A DNA stretch of 64,000 nt. It comes from Bacteroidales bacterium (GTDB taxonomy: Bacteria > Bacteroidota > Bacteroidia > Bacteroidales > CAIWKO01). Each line of letters begins with the position of its first letter. Position 1 is the first letter of the stretch. Of the stretch, positions 1 through 8,833 are shown one piece after another. The notes below the pieces were generated by a model that had not been told where the DNA came from, ran no database searches, and saw nothing but the letters and a program-made list of their open reading frames with translations. The translations under genes and the position numbers were made by a program. The DNA is taken from assembly GCA_023228145.1 (NCBI GenBank), contig JALOBU010000013.1:1-64000 (forward strand), written 5' to 3'.

Positions 1-62
1 TGGTTTATAGAGTTTTTGCTGTTGTTAAACGTGATGAACCTTTTGTCAGAATGGCTGTGTAA
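1..62 (+). CDS. C-terminal end of an unidentified protein (partial)
   Basis: The third forward frame is open from the window edge to a TAA at 60-62 and encodes about 19 residues ending FVRMAV. It is followed by an AT-rich non-coding stretch, as expected at the end of a gene. The rest of the gene lies outside the window, so no function can be given. The other two forward frames give either early stops or an implausible Leu/Asn-rich peptide, so this is the most protein-like reading, but the piece is very short. Confidence 0.35.
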   Translation, partial: VYRVFAVVKRDEPFVRMAV

Positions 63-205
63 TTGGGGTTTAAATTTGTTAAAAAAAAACTTTAAAAAAA
101 ATTTGTTTTTAACTTAGAATACTCAATGTAATAAAACGGTTTAGGCAAACAAGAAAACAAACAGAAAAAGCGTAGTAATGTTTTTTATCTTGCGCGGAAT
201 GGCAT

Positions 206-2575
206 CTATTCAGCGCCCCTAATGGAGTCAACAATGTTCAGTATCGAATCAGGGATGGAAGTATAACAATTGTAGTTCTTTGTGATTTTCTGTTTGGGTT
301 CAGGGAATTTCCCCCTGTATGCTTTAAGGGAATTATCTTTCATAACTTTTTCCATAAAGTGTCCAAATATCGGTAAAGCTGCATGGCCTCCTTCGCCCAG
401 TTTGTTGCCCGGACGGAAATGTATGCAGCGCTTTTCACCACCGATCCATGCACCGCTCACAAGTTTCGGAGACACACCCACAAACCAACAGTCGCTGTGG
501 TTTGACGACGTGCCTGTCTTACCGCCGTATTCCGTTCCGTCTTTGAAAATGTTGTAGCTCCAGAGGTTCTGTACTGTGGAGCCTCGTTCTTTCAGTCCGG
601 CTTTAAGCATCTCCTGCAACAGAAATGCGGTTTCATAATCTACGGCCTGGTACTTTTGAGGTTCGTATTTCCACAAAACTTTACCGTTGCGGTCTTCGAT
701 GCGTGTTACCAGTACTGGGGCTTCGTACATCCCATCGGCAATAACAGAGGCATATGAATTCACCAAATCCAGCAGCGTTACTTCGCCGGAACCGAGGCTT
801 ATCGAAGGTACTTCGTCCAGTTTTGTTCTGATGCCAAGCCGGTAGGCATATTCAATAACTTTATTGATGCCGACTTCTCTTGCAAGCGTTACGGCAATGC
901 TGTTGATTGAATTGGTGAAGGCTGAGCGCAGGCTTACAGGGATATTGTAGAAAAACCCGTTGACATTATGTGGCCGCCAAACCATATCCTTGCCGTTTTC
1001 CTTGTACTTCCAATCAATGTACTGGTCTCTGCGCATGTCGCATGGTCCCAGTCCGGAAGCAAAAGCAGCGGCATAATCAAACAGTTTGAACGTGGAGCCC
1101 GGCTGCCGCTCCGACTGTGACACATGGTCGTACCTGAAGAATCTGTAATCAATGTCGCCCACCCATGCCCTTATATAACGATTGTCTGGCTCAATGGCAA
1201 CAAAGCCAACTCGCAGCAGGCGCATGCAATAACGTATGGAATCCATGGGGCTGAGTAAAGTATCGGCAACTCCTTTCCTGCTGTGGTATAATTTCATTTG
1301 TATAGGCTTCGTCATCAGTGCAAGGGCGGAATCCTGGCTGCCGGTTATTTTTCTGAGAGCCTTGTACCTCCCGCTTTCCATGGCATTGCTGCGGATGAAG
1401 TTTGGTATCTCACGGTAACTGGCATCGCGCCATGGATTCTCGTTGCCCCAATGTCTGTTGAATTCCCGTTGTAAGAAGTCCATTTGATTTTTTACAGCTT
1501 CTTCGGCATACTTCTGCATGCGGGTATCAATGGTGGTATAAATTTTCAATCCCGAAGTGTAGATATCGAGTTTGTTGTCCTTGCACCAGTTCTCTATAGC
1601 GTTGGCCACTGCCATTCTGAAATACGGCGCCTGACCGTATGACAGGTCTTCGTCACTGTAATTGATACCCAGCGGCAAAGCGGAAAGAGAATCACATTCC
1701 TTTTCCGTTATAAGTTTTTCTCTTTGCATGACCTTAAGCACCACGTTCCTGCGTTTAGTGCATTTTTCGGGCTTACGTAACGGGTTGTAAGTAGTTGGCG
1801 CCTTGAGCATGCCCACCAGCATAGCGATATGTTCCGGCTTTAGTTTGGATGGGGTGGTTCCGAAATATACCCTTGCTGCAGTCTTTATTCCAAAAGTATT
1901 GTTGCTGAAATCAACGGTGTTGAGGTACATGGCCAGTATTTCTTCTTTGGAGTAAAACACTTCTATTTTAAAAGCGCCTATCCATTCTTTCATTTTCATG
2001 ACCACAACCCTGACGTAAGGGATGTACTCCAGCAATCCTTTGGAATATGCAGTGCGCGATTTGTACATGTTTTTAATCAGTTGCTGGGAGATGGTGCTGG
2101 CGCCCCGGTAATTCCCTTTGAACCAGTCGCGGAAAGCCGAGAGCAGCCCTTTGAAGTCGATGCCGAAGTGCGAATAAAAATGCTGGTCTTCTGTGGCTAT
2201 CAGAGTTTTGACCAGCATGGGCGACAGCTCGCTGAAATCAACGGGCGTGCGGTTCTCCTTGAAAAACCTGCCTATCATCTTCCCATCGGCGCTGAATACC
2301 TCAGAGGCGACGCTCTGTTGCGGGTTCCTGATATCGGATATGCGCGGCGACCTGCCGAACAACCACAGGAAATTGATGTTCATAAGTAAAAGAAAAAGCA
2401 GGAAAAAAATGAAGGCAAACGCCACGGTGCGCAACACCCTGATGTACAAGCGGCGCTTTTTATTTATTTCTTTCCTTGCCTGCCGCCATTGTTTAAACTG
2501 AGATAAGATGTTCCATAGTTTTGCTCTTAATAGTATGGCTTTGAGTTTTATCCGTGCAAAGATGTCCTTCAGCAT
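206..2575 (-). CDS. mrcA: Penicillin-binding protein 1A, bifunctional glycosyltransferase/transpeptidase
   Basis: Class A PBP of 789 residues that polymerises lipid II into glycan strands and cross-links the stem peptides in the periplasm. A cytoplasmic basic N-terminus is followed by one membrane anchor at about residues 48-70. The GT51 glycosyltransferase domain carries EDQHFYSHFG (about 128) and the STISQQLIKN segment. The transpeptidase domain carries the three penicillin-binding motifs: SxxK in GSTFKL (about 494), SxN in SINSIA (about 557) and KTGTSS (about 686). Length fits PBP1A. A TTG three codons upstream (2584) would also open the frame, but it lies inside a TACCTTTG box, so the ATG at 2575 is preferred. 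It is transcribed alone, away from the tRNA. Confidence 0.95.
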   Translation of the reverse strand: MLKDIFARIKLKAILLRAKLWNILSQFKQWRQARKEINKKRRLYIRVLRTVAFAFIFFLLFLLLMNINFLWLFGRSPRISDIRNPQQSVASEVFSADGKMIGRFFKENRTPVDFSELSPMLVKTLIATEDQHFYSHFGIDFKGLLSAFRDWFKGNYRGASTISQQLIKNMYKSRTAYSKGLLEYIPYVRVVVMKMKEWIGAFKIEVFYSKEEILAMYLNTVDFSNNTFGIKTAARVYFGTTPSKLKPEHIAMLVGMLKAPTTYNPLRKPEKCTKRRNVVLKVMQREKLITEKECDSLSALPLGINYSDEDLSYGQAPYFRMAVANAIENWCKDNKLDIYTSGLKIYTTIDTRMQKYAEEAVKNQMDFLQREFNRHWGNENPWRDASYREIPNFIRSNAMESGRYKALRKITGSQDSALALMTKPIQMKLYHSRKGVADTLLSPMDSIRYCMRLLRVGFVAIEPDNRYIRAWVGDIDYRFFRYDHVSQSERQPGSTFKLFDYAAAFASGLGPCDMRRDQYIDWKYKENGKDMVWRPHNVNGFFYNIPVSLRSAFTNSINSIAVTLAREVGINKVIEYAYRLGIRTKLDEVPSISLGSGEVTLLDLVNSYASVIADGMYEAPVLVTRIEDRNGKVLWKYEPQKYQAVDYETAFLLQEMLKAGLKERGSTVQNLWSYNIFKDGTEYGGKTGTSSNHSDCWFVGVSPKLVSGAWIGGEKRCIHFRPGNKLGEGGHAALPIFGHFMEKVMKDNSLKAYRGKFPEPKQKITKNYNCYTSIPDSILNIVDSIRGAE

Positions 2576-2581
2576 AGTTTG

Positions 2582-2589
2582 CAAAGGTA
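2582..2589 (-). promoter_or_regulatory. Putative -7 box (TACCTTTG) just upstream of mrcA
   Basis: The minus strand reads TACCTTTG, matching the Bacteroidetes -7 consensus TAnnTTTG. It ends only 6 bases before the ATG at 2575, so a transcript starting from it would be nearly leaderless. No TTG is found at the expected -33 spacing, so this is a candidate only. Confidence 0.35.
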
Positions 2590-2897
2590 CGAAAATGTGA
2601 GCAGATATAATTTATAATAGATTACGATACGTTTAGAAATATTGATATGAAATATCAACTGATACAATGTTGCGCCTCTTTAAGTTATTATAAGATTCAA
2701 ATCAGGGAGTGAATTAGCTTATGATGTGTAGTAAAATAATTTTTAATTTAAAATCTAAACTTCTGTAGTATTAGGTTGTAGTTTTTTTCATTGACCGATA
2801 ATTAATTCTTTACAAAAATGTTTTACCTATGTTTTACCCTTTGTCGAAAATTAGGATTTAATCATTTAATTATCAATCGTTTAGGTCGTTAAAACTG
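2590..2897. other. AT-rich intergenic region, nothing recognised
   Basis: About 310 bases between the PBP gene and tRNA-Arg. It is strongly AT-rich with stop codons in all frames, and no hairpin with a U-tract or second RNA gene was seen. It presumably holds upstream signals of the PBP gene. Confidence 0.6.
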
Positions 2898-2971
2898 TGA
2901 CTCCGGGGGGACTCGAACCCCCAACCGACAGAACCGGAATCTGCTATTCTATCCAATTGAACTACGGAGCC
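2898..2971 (-). tRNA. tRNA-Arg (anticodon CCG)
   Basis: The minus strand folds as a cloverleaf. The acceptor arm GGCTCCG pairs with CGGAGTC through one G-U pair, followed by discriminator A. The D-arm starts GTTC, the anticodon stem GCAGA/TCTGT encloses loop TTCCGGT (anticodon CCG, reading CGG arginine codons), and the T-arm holds the conserved GGTTCGAGTCC-type sequence. No CCA is encoded; the bases after the discriminator are CAG, as is usual in this phylum where CCA is added enzymatically. Confidence 0.95.
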
Positions 2972-3024
2972 AATCGCTTGCAAAAATAATAATTATCAAG
3001 GAATTATCCTGATGTTTATTTGTT

Positions 3025-3054
3025 TTGATTCTCCATGGAAAGAATGTAACTTTG
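3025..3054 (+). promoter_or_regulatory. Bacteroidetes-type promoter, TTG-N19-TAACTTTG
   Basis: TTG at 3025-3027 and TAACTTTG at 3047-3054 are separated by exactly 19 bases, the expected -33/-7 arrangement. It lies 18 bases before the ATG at 3073. It also shows that the in-frame TTG at 3025 is a promoter element and not a start codon. Confidence 0.75.
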
Positions 3055-3072
3055 CTTACAAAATATATAACC

Positions 3073-3522
3073 ATGATCACAAAAGCACAAATTGATGATT
3101 TCTATAAACAAGGAACCATTGCCATTATAGGCGTATCAAGAAATAAAAGAAAATTCGGCCGCACGGTGTACGATGAACTCCGGAAAAAAGGCATTAGCGT
3201 GGTTCCGGTAAACCCCAATACCTACAATATAGAAGGGGAGAAGTGCTTCAAAGAAATTGCAGCCCTGCCGCAGGAGATAAAAGCTGCTGTTATCCTTACC
3301 CCCAAACCAAAAACACTGGAAGCTGTGCAGCAATGTACAGGCAAGGGGATAACAAATATCTGGGTACAGCAAGGGTCGCACACCAAAGAAGTGCTGGACT
3401 ATGCCGGCAAAAATAATATAAACATGATCCACGGCAAATGTATCATGATGTTTTCTCAGCCGGCCGGCATGCATAAATTTCACCGCTCTGTGATGAAGTT
3501 TTTTGGCAGGTTGCCAAAATAA
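3073..3522 (+). CDS. CoA-binding domain protein (Rossmann fold)
   Basis: A 149-residue stand-alone CoA-binding protein like those related to the N-terminal domain of succinyl-CoA synthetase alpha. The N-terminus has the IAIIGVSRNKRKFG nucleotide loop at about residues 13-26, followed by VVPVNPN and a later AVILTPKP strand, the typical order. A conserved HGKCIMMF segment near residue 125 precedes a short C-terminal tail. The ATG at 3073 is chosen because a good promoter ends at 3054. The next gene begins 6 bases after the stop, so the two are probably co-transcribed. The exact ligand and cellular role are not known for this family. Confidence 0.8.
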   Translation: MITKAQIDDFYKQGTIAIIGVSRNKRKFGRTVYDELRKKGISVVPVNPNTYNIEGEKCFKEIAALPQEIKAAVILTPKPKTLEAVQQCTGKGITNIWVQQGSHTKEVLDYAGKNNINMIHGKCIMMFSQPAGMHKFHRSVMKFFGRLPK

Positions 3523-3528
3523 TTTTCT

Positions 3529-4608
3529 ATGGAAAAGCCATACCAGGAACTTATTATTTATTACCTGAGCGGTACCGGAAATGCTTTGACCTCGAGCCGC
3601 TGGATGGCTGAAAAAGCTGAGGAAAAGGGCTTGGCTGTTCAGTTGATGCCCGTCGACCGACAAAAGTTTATCGAAAAACCTGATGTCAAAGGAAAGGCTT
3701 TGGTGGGGTTTTGTTATCCCACACATGGGTTTGGCACTCCTTGGCTGATACTGAAGTTTTTCTGGAGGTTTCCCAGGATAAAAAATGCGCATGTATTCTT
3801 AAGCAGCACCCGTGCCGGTTCGAAGATGAGTAAGCTGTTTTTGCCCGGCCTTAGCGGTGTAGCCATGTGGGTGCCTTTTTTATTGTTATTGCTGAAAGGG
3901 TACAGAATAAAAGGAATGCTGCCTATCGACCTGCCTTCAAACTGGATCAGCATACACCCGGGATACAGGAAAAAAGTCATTGCTTCGATGTTCCAGCGTT
4001 GCGAAGGCATTGTTAAGCGCTTTGCTGACCGGGTAACCGATGGAAAAAGTTTTTTTCATTACTGGGTATTTGTCATGCTGCCGATTGATATCGCTATAAT
4101 TCCGATCACTTTCGCGTATCAGTTATACGGGCGGTTCTTTCTGGCAAAGCTTTTTATTGCCACCGACAAATGCAATGCCTGTGGTATCTGTTATGAAAAA
4201 TGTCCTGCAAATGCTATCAGGATGTACGGCGCAAGGCCATACTGGACGCTTCACTGCGAAAGCTGCATGCGCTGCATCAATCTTTGTCCTGAGAAAGCCA
4301 TACAGGTTTCGCATCTGCTCTTAGCGATGATCTTTATTACAGTTTCAGCGCTGCCGATATATGCTTTGATTTTCAGGTTTTTTGGCACTTTGCCGGATAC
4401 TGCTTTTAAAATTACCGAAAGTTTGCTGAATTGGGGTGTTACATTGCTTATGTATATCTTAATTTACTTAGTAGTGTTTTTTCTTCTGAAATTCAAAATT
4501 TTTAATCTGTTATTTGAATATACCTCCCTGACCCGGTATTGGCGAAAATACAAAGCTCCCGGTGTTAAGGCCGGCGATTACAAAATGCCCGGCAGCAAAA
4601 AAAAATAA
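3529..4608 (+). CDS. EFR1-family flavodoxin/ferredoxin membrane protein
   Basis: A 359-residue redox protein of the EFR1 type. The N-terminus resembles flavodoxin, with the FMN phosphate loop YYLSGTGNA at about residues 11-19. A central 2x[4Fe-4S] ferredoxin domain follows, with CNACGICYEKCPA (about 213-225) and CESCMRCINLCPE (about 243-255). Hydrophobic segments around 105-130, 175-205, 260-285 and 300-320 suggest membrane association, with the iron-sulfur domain likely cytoplasmic. It probably moves electrons between flavin and iron-sulfur carriers; the partner is unknown. It starts 6 bases after the CoA-binding gene, in the same operon. Confidence 0.82.
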   Translation: MEKPYQELIIYYLSGTGNALTSSRWMAEKAEEKGLAVQLMPVDRQKFIEKPDVKGKALVGFCYPTHGFGTPWLILKFFWRFPRIKNAHVFLSSTRAGSKMSKLFLPGLSGVAMWVPFLLLLLKGYRIKGMLPIDLPSNWISIHPGYRKKVIASMFQRCEGIVKRFADRVTDGKSFFHYWVFVMLPIDIAIIPITFAYQLYGRFFLAKLFIATDKCNACGICYEKCPANAIRMYGARPYWTLHCESCMRCINLCPEKAIQVSHLLLAMIFITVSALPIYALIFRFFGTLPDTAFKITESLLNWGVTLLMYILIYLVVFFLLKFKIFNLLFEYTSLTRYWRKYKAPGVKAGDYKMPGSKKK

Positions 4609-4612
4609 AAAC

Positions 4613-5440
4613 TCAGATTTGATTTTTCTTTTCGATCCTCGCTGCGATCTGTATGCTGATTTCGTATAACAGGTACAGCGGAATGGTTACCAGCGCAAGG
4701 GTAAACGCATCCGTGGATGGCGTGATGATGGCTGCGATGATCAGTATTACTACAAATGAATGTTTCCGGTATTTCTTCAGAAATCCGGCGCTGATCAGTC
4801 CGATTTTAGCAAGAAAATAGATAAGCGCGGGCAATTCAAAGATGATGCCTGTTGAAAAGGGGATGACAGCTATGGTGGAGATATATGAGCCTATCGTAAT
4901 ATGGTTGGTGATCTGCGAACTCAGCTCATAGTTGGCCAGAAAATAGATGCTTAAAGGCAAAATGACGAAATACCCGAACACCAGCCCGAGAAAAAATAAA
5001 ATCAGGATGTAAAAAACGATACGTCCCGAGTGTTTTATCTCATCAGCAGACAGGGCAGGGCGTACAAAGCGCCATAAGCACCAAAGTATGTAAGGAAACG
5101 CTAAAATAAAACCAGTTAAAAACGATATGACCATATGCCAGCGGAATTGCCCTGCTATGGTAAGGTTTATCAGCCTGAAATCAAAACTTTCTATGCAAAG
5201 CGAATCGGTATTCACCAGTGAGCCCAGCCTGCATAACAGCCGGTAAGTAATAAAATCCTTGTCTTTTGGATTAAGAATAATAGTATTGAAAATAAAATCC
5301 TTAAAAAAGAACGCTGCTATTGATAAAACAAAAAAAGCTATTAATGATCGGATAACGAATGCACGTACGACTTCCGCATGTTCCCAGAAAGAGGCATCTT
5401 CCTTTTTGCCGGCAAGCTGGCTCAACAGGAACTTAAACAT
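4613..5440 (-). CDS. tatC: Sec-independent protein translocase TatC
   Basis: A 275-residue polytopic inner-membrane protein, the receptor for twin-arginine signal peptides. The N-terminal FWEHAEVVR segment (about 19-27) corresponds to the conserved FLDHLEELR-type motif. About six membrane helices follow, and the C-terminal ITPSTDAFTLALVTIPLYLL stretch (about 237-256) is characteristic of the family. An insertion between helices 1 and 2 (NPKDKDFITYRLLCRLGS) is common in Bacteroidetes TatC. It lies 11 bases downstream of tatA on the same strand. No TatB is seen, which fits a minimal TatA/TatC system. Confidence 0.95.
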   Translation of the reverse strand: MFKFLLSQLAGKKEDASFWEHAEVVRAFVIRSLIAFFVLSIAAFFFKDFIFNTIILNPKDKDFITYRLLCRLGSLVNTDSLCIESFDFRLINLTIAGQFRWHMVISFLTGFILAFPYILWCLWRFVRPALSADEIKHSGRIVFYILILFFLGLVFGYFVILPLSIYFLANYELSSQITNHITIGSYISTIAVIPFSTGIIFELPALIYFLAKIGLISAGFLKKYRKHSFVVILIIAAIITPSTDAFTLALVTIPLYLLYEISIQIAARIEKKNQI

Positions 5441-5451
5441 AAAGGTAGAGA

Positions 5452-5682
5452 TTATTTAGGCTCATTGCCTCTGTCGGATGTTGATGTATCGTTTTTACCA
5501 CTCACTTCATCCAATTCGTCCATTATTTCGCTTTTCCCTTTTTTAAATTCGCCAACACCCCTGCCCAGGCCACGCATCAGTTCGGGGATTTTTTTTCCGC
5601 CGAACAGTACCAGTATGATGATGGCAATGATAATGATTTCCTGCCCACCAATGATACCAAGTAAAACAGTTTGCAAAGACAT
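5452..5682 (-). CDS. tatA: Twin-arginine translocase subunit TatA/TatE
   Basis: A 76-residue protein with an N-terminal membrane helix (about 12-28) followed by the conserved FGGKKIPELMRGLGRGVGEF hinge and amphipathic helix, then a short acidic tail. TatA oligomers form or weaken the membrane for folded substrates recruited by TatC. The start is supported by a -33/-7 promoter ending 20 bases upstream. It is the first gene of a tatA-tatC operon. Confidence 0.95.
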   Translation of the reverse strand: MSLQTVLLGIIGGQEIIIIAIIILVLFGGKKIPELMRGLGRGVGEFKKGKSEIMDELDEVSGKNDTSTSDRGNEPK

Positions 5683-5702
5683 AAAAATTGTTTTTGATAT
5701 TA

Positions 5703-5732
5703 CAAACTTACACTTTTTTTACGGATTTTCAA
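5703..5732 (-). promoter_or_regulatory. tatAC promoter, TTG-N19-TAAGTTTG
   Basis: On the minus strand TTG (5732-5730) is followed after 19 bases by TAAGTTTG (5710-5703), matching the Bacteroidetes -33/-7 consensus. The box ends 20 bases before the tatA ATG. Confidence 0.75.
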
Positions 5733-5793
5733 TGAATTATTAAAAATGTAAAAAAAATTATTTAGAATTTGTTTAAATAACAAAAAATCGTAG

Positions 5794-5801
5794 TAATTTT
5801 G
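5794..5801 (+). promoter_or_regulatory. Putative -7 box (TAATTTTG) for the TonB-dependent receptor
   Basis: TAATTTTG fits TAnnTTTG and lies 17 bases before the ATG at 5819. A TTTG at 5768-5771 is 22 bases upstream, slightly longer than the usual spacing. Confidence 0.5.
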
Positions 5802-5818
5802 TAGCCCAATAAAAAAAA

Positions 5819-8212
5819 ATGAAACCAAAAATATTTTTTCTCTGGATTTTAATGATGCCTTCCATACTGCTGCATGCCCAGCAGGGAAGCATCAAAGGTC
5901 GTGTGCTCGATGCTGTGAACAACGAAGCCCTGCCTTTTGTCAATATTGTTATACAGGGCACAGCTACAGGAACTTCTACAGATATTGACGGCAAATACGA
6001 AATAAAAAACCTGAAACCCGGCACCTATACAATCATTGCCACTTTTGTGGGCTATAAAAACAAGATCATGTATGAAATTGATGTGAATTCTGTTTCGGCT
6101 GCAGTTGTGAACATATTGATGGAGCAAACGGTTGAAGACCTCAGCGGTGTTGAAATTAAAGCATCGCCTTTTGTAAAGAAGGAAGAAAGCCCTATTTCCA
6201 TGCGCACCATCAGCGCCAATGAATTGTCGCGATATCCGGGAGGCAACCGTGATATTTCCAAAGTGATTCAATCCTTTCCGGGTGTAGCAGCTACGGTTGC
6301 CTATCGAAATGACATTATTATCCGCGGTGGCGCTCCCAACGAAAACAGGTTTTATCTTGACGGTATTGAAGTGCCTAACATCAACCATTTTGCCACGCAG
6401 GGCTCCTCGGGTGGGCCGGCAGGCATGCTGAATATTGATTTTATCAGGGAAGTGGAGTTTTCTTCGAGTGCATTTCCTGCAAACAGAGGCAATGTTATGA
6501 GTTCCATCATGGAGTTTTATCTGAGAGATGGAAATACGGATAAAGTTGGCGGAAAATTTACCATTGGAGCCAGTGATATTGGGCTCTCTCTTGAAGGGCC
6601 ACTGCATAAAAATTCGTCGTTTATATTGTCGGCAAGGCAGTCATATCTTAAATTATTGTTTGGTTTGCTGAAGTTGCCGTTTTTGCCAACTTATAATGAT
6701 TTTCAGCTTAAATACAAATGGAAGCCGAATAATAAAAATGAAATCACAGTGCTCGGATTGGGAGCCATTGACCGTTTTAAGCTGAATACAAAATTACAGG
6801 AGAGCGGCACCGACCAGCAAAAATATCTTTTAAGGTATCTGCCTGTAACCAATCAGTGGAACTATATGATAGGTGCCAAGTATGTGCATTTTTTTAAAGA
6901 AAGCTATCTGACCGCTGTATTAAGCAGGAATTTTCTTAACAACAAATCGAACAAGTATCAAAACAATGTTGAGGAGCAGGAAAACCTGCTTCAGGATTAC
7001 CGTTCTCAGGAAGTTGAAAATAAATTCAGGATAGAGCATACAGCACGTCTTAACAAAGCTATCAAAATTAATTTCGGACTGAATGTGGAATATGATAAAT
7101 ACAATAATTCCACTTTCAACAAAATTGCCACACCTTTCGGGGTGGATACCATAGATTTTAAATCGGAATTTGATATGTGGCGCTATGGTGTATTCGGACA
7201 GGCAAGTTTTTTACTTTTCAGGGACAGGTTTGCCTTATCGCTGGGATTAAGAATGGACGGCAACGATTATGATGAGTCCATGAAGAACCCTCTGCACCAG
7301 ATATCACCCAGGGTGTCTTTTACCGTTCGTTTAACAGATGACCTGACTCTGGTTACAAATGCAGGATGGTACTATCAATTACCGCCATATACTGTTTTAG
7401 GATACAGGGATGTAAATTATGAAATGGTTAATCGTAATAACAATGTTTCTTATATTAATGTGTATCATTTGGTGGCAGGGGTTGAATACCTCACAAAGTT
7501 TAACATGAAAATCAATGCAGAAGGATTTTATAAGGTATACAGCAAATATCCTTTCCTGGTGCGTGATTCTATTTCGCTGGCCAACCTGGGCAGTGATTTT
7601 GGTATAATCGGCAACGACGAAGTGGTGTCAACATCCAAAGGCCGCAGCATGGGTATTGAAGTGATGGCTCAACAGAAGCTATATAAAGGATTTTATGGCA
7701 TCGTAACATATACTTTTGTCAAAAGTGAATTTAAAGATAAAAACAACCAATACGTATCTTCTTCCTGGGATAATGAACATATTGTGAATATTACGCTGGG
7801 CAAGTCGTTTAAGCATTATTGGGATGTAGGTGTGAAATGGAGGTTTTCAATGGGCTCGCCTTATACACCTTATGATTTTGAGGCCACCCGCACCATTGCT
7901 AACTGGAATGTCAGTTACAGGGGAATACCCGATTATGACAAGTTAAACAGCATGCGTGCCAAACCTTTTCACAGCCTTGATATCCGGGTGGATAAAAAGT
8001 TTTTCTGGAAAGTTCTTGCTTTGAGTATCTATGTTGACATACAAAATGTTTATAATTTTAAAAGCGACCAGGCACCTATAATTGATATCGTCAGGGATGA
8101 AAATGGGGAGCCTGTGATTGACCCTATAGACCCCGGAAAATATAAGGCGCAATATATTGAAAACCCAAGTGGTTCCATATTGCCAACTCTCGGGCTGATT
8201 ATAGAGTTCTAG
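5819..8212 (+). CDS. TonB-dependent outer-membrane receptor with N-terminal carboxypeptidase-regulatory-like domain
   Basis: A 797-residue outer-membrane transporter. A signal peptide (about 1-20, cleaved near LHAQQ) is followed by a CarboxypepD_reg-like beta-sandwich (about 23-105, with GSIKGRVLDAVNNEALPFVN). The plug domain carries the IIIRGGAPNENRFYLDGIEV segment (about 165-184), and a long beta-barrel ends in GLIIEF with the expected terminal aromatic residue. No SusD partner lies beside it, so it is not an obvious polysaccharide-utilisation SusC. A small lipoprotein gene converges on its 3' end. The substrate cannot be read from sequence. Confidence 0.92.
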   Translation: MKPKIFFLWILMMPSILLHAQQGSIKGRVLDAVNNEALPFVNIVIQGTATGTSTDIDGKYEIKNLKPGTYTIIATFVGYKNKIMYEIDVNSVSAAVVNILMEQTVEDLSGVEIKASPFVKKEESPISMRTISANELSRYPGGNRDISKVIQSFPGVAATVAYRNDIIIRGGAPNENRFYLDGIEVPNINHFATQGSSGGPAGMLNIDFIREVEFSSSAFPANRGNVMSSIMEFYLRDGNTDKVGGKFTIGASDIGLSLEGPLHKNSSFILSARQSYLKLLFGLLKLPFLPTYNDFQLKYKWKPNNKNEITVLGLGAIDRFKLNTKLQESGTDQQKYLLRYLPVTNQWNYMIGAKYVHFFKESYLTAVLSRNFLNNKSNKYQNNVEEQENLLQDYRSQEVENKFRIEHTARLNKAIKINFGLNVEYDKYNNSTFNKIATPFGVDTIDFKSEFDMWRYGVFGQASFLLFRDRFALSLGLRMDGNDYDESMKNPLHQISPRVSFTVRLTDDLTLVTNAGWYYQLPPYTVLGYRDVNYEMVNRNNNVSYINVYHLVAGVEYLTKFNMKINAEGFYKVYSKYPFLVRDSISLANLGSDFGIIGNDEVVSTSKGRSMGIEVMAQQKLYKGFYGIVTYTFVKSEFKDKNNQYVSSSWDNEHIVNITLGKSFKHYWDVGVKWRFSMGSPYTPYDFEATRTIANWNVSYRGIPDYDKLNSMRAKPFHSLDIRVDKKFFWKVLALSIYVDIQNVYNFKSDQAPIIDIVRDENGEPVIDPIDPGKYKAQYIENPSGSILPTLGLIIEF

Positions 8213-8238
8213 TTTAGAAAAGAAAAGCTGTAAAGAAC

Positions 8239-8679
8239 TTACTGAACGTAGATACTAACAGCTCCGGAAGATTGCAGGGAGGATTGTATGATAAGGCTCT
8301 GTTCGCCGGTACCGTCATCAATAGCCAGCGCTGCTGTGTTTTGTGAGAGAAGGCCTTCGCTGTTCACAAAGAGCAAAAGATAATTGTAACCCAGATTTGG
8401 CAGTTCTACCTGGAGTTCTTTTTTAGTGGCTTCCAGCGTGTAGCTGTCCAGTATTATTTTATCATTTAAGACTAAAGTAACCACATCGCCGTCAATTTCT
8501 CCGCTATCCCAAAGCCAAATCGTGATGTTTTTACCGGTAACATAAATAGTTCCCTGATCCACCACCGGACGTCCTTCATATTCTGAGGGCATATTAGGCG
8601 TCAAGACAGATTTTTCGCATGAAGTCGCCATCACACTGAGGATGGCCATGATAAAAAAAGGAAAATAAAAACTTTTCAT
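8239..8679 (-). CDS. Small lipoprotein of unknown function
   Basis: A 146-residue protein starting MKSFYF with a lipoprotein signal peptide ending in a TSC lipobox (Cys about residue 21), so it is expected to be anchored by lipid. The mature part is beta-rich, with an ITIWLWDSGEIDGDVVTLVLND segment, broken here only by description, that resembles short beta-sandwich domains common in Bacteroidetes surface proteins (IWDxxxxDGDxVxLxLN). An ATG 22 codons upstream (8745) also opens the frame but would bury the signal peptide, so 8679 is preferred. Convergent with the receptor; no function is assigned. Confidence 0.7.
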   Translation of the reverse strand: MKSFYFPFFIMAILSVMATSCEKSVLTPNMPSEYEGRPVVDQGTIYVTGKNITIWLWDSGEIDGDVVTLVLNDKIILDSYTLEATKKELQVELPNLGYNYLLLFVNSEGLLSQNTAALAIDDGTGEQSLIIQSSLQSSGAVSIYVQ

Positions 8680-8779
8680 TTTGATGTGATTTTGTGGCAG
8701 TTTAACAAAGATATAAAATAAAACATATAAAATAAACAATATCATTTATTTGTCAGAATTCTTAATAAAACCTGTCAAG

Positions 8780-8811
8780 TTTGCTGTTTTCGCATAAAAG
8801 CATTATTTTTG
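8780..8811 (+). promoter_or_regulatory. Promoter TTTG-N20-TATTTTTG
   Basis: TTTG at 8780-8783 and TATTTTTG at 8804-8811 are 20 bases apart, close to the phylum consensus, and lie 22 bases before the ATG at 8834. Confidence 0.65.
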
Positions 8812-8833
8812 ATATAAATGCTAAAATTATCAC

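Noticed and set aside
2081..2501. Two overlapping plus-strand frames of about 100 codons opposite the PBP gene
   Set aside because: They are shadows of the minus-strand PBP coding sequence, with no signal, motif or promoter of their own.
3025..3072. Alternative TTG start giving a longer CoA-binding protein
   Set aside because: The TTG is the -33 element of a promoter whose -7 box ends at 3054, so the extension would not be transcribed; the homologous part starts at 3073.
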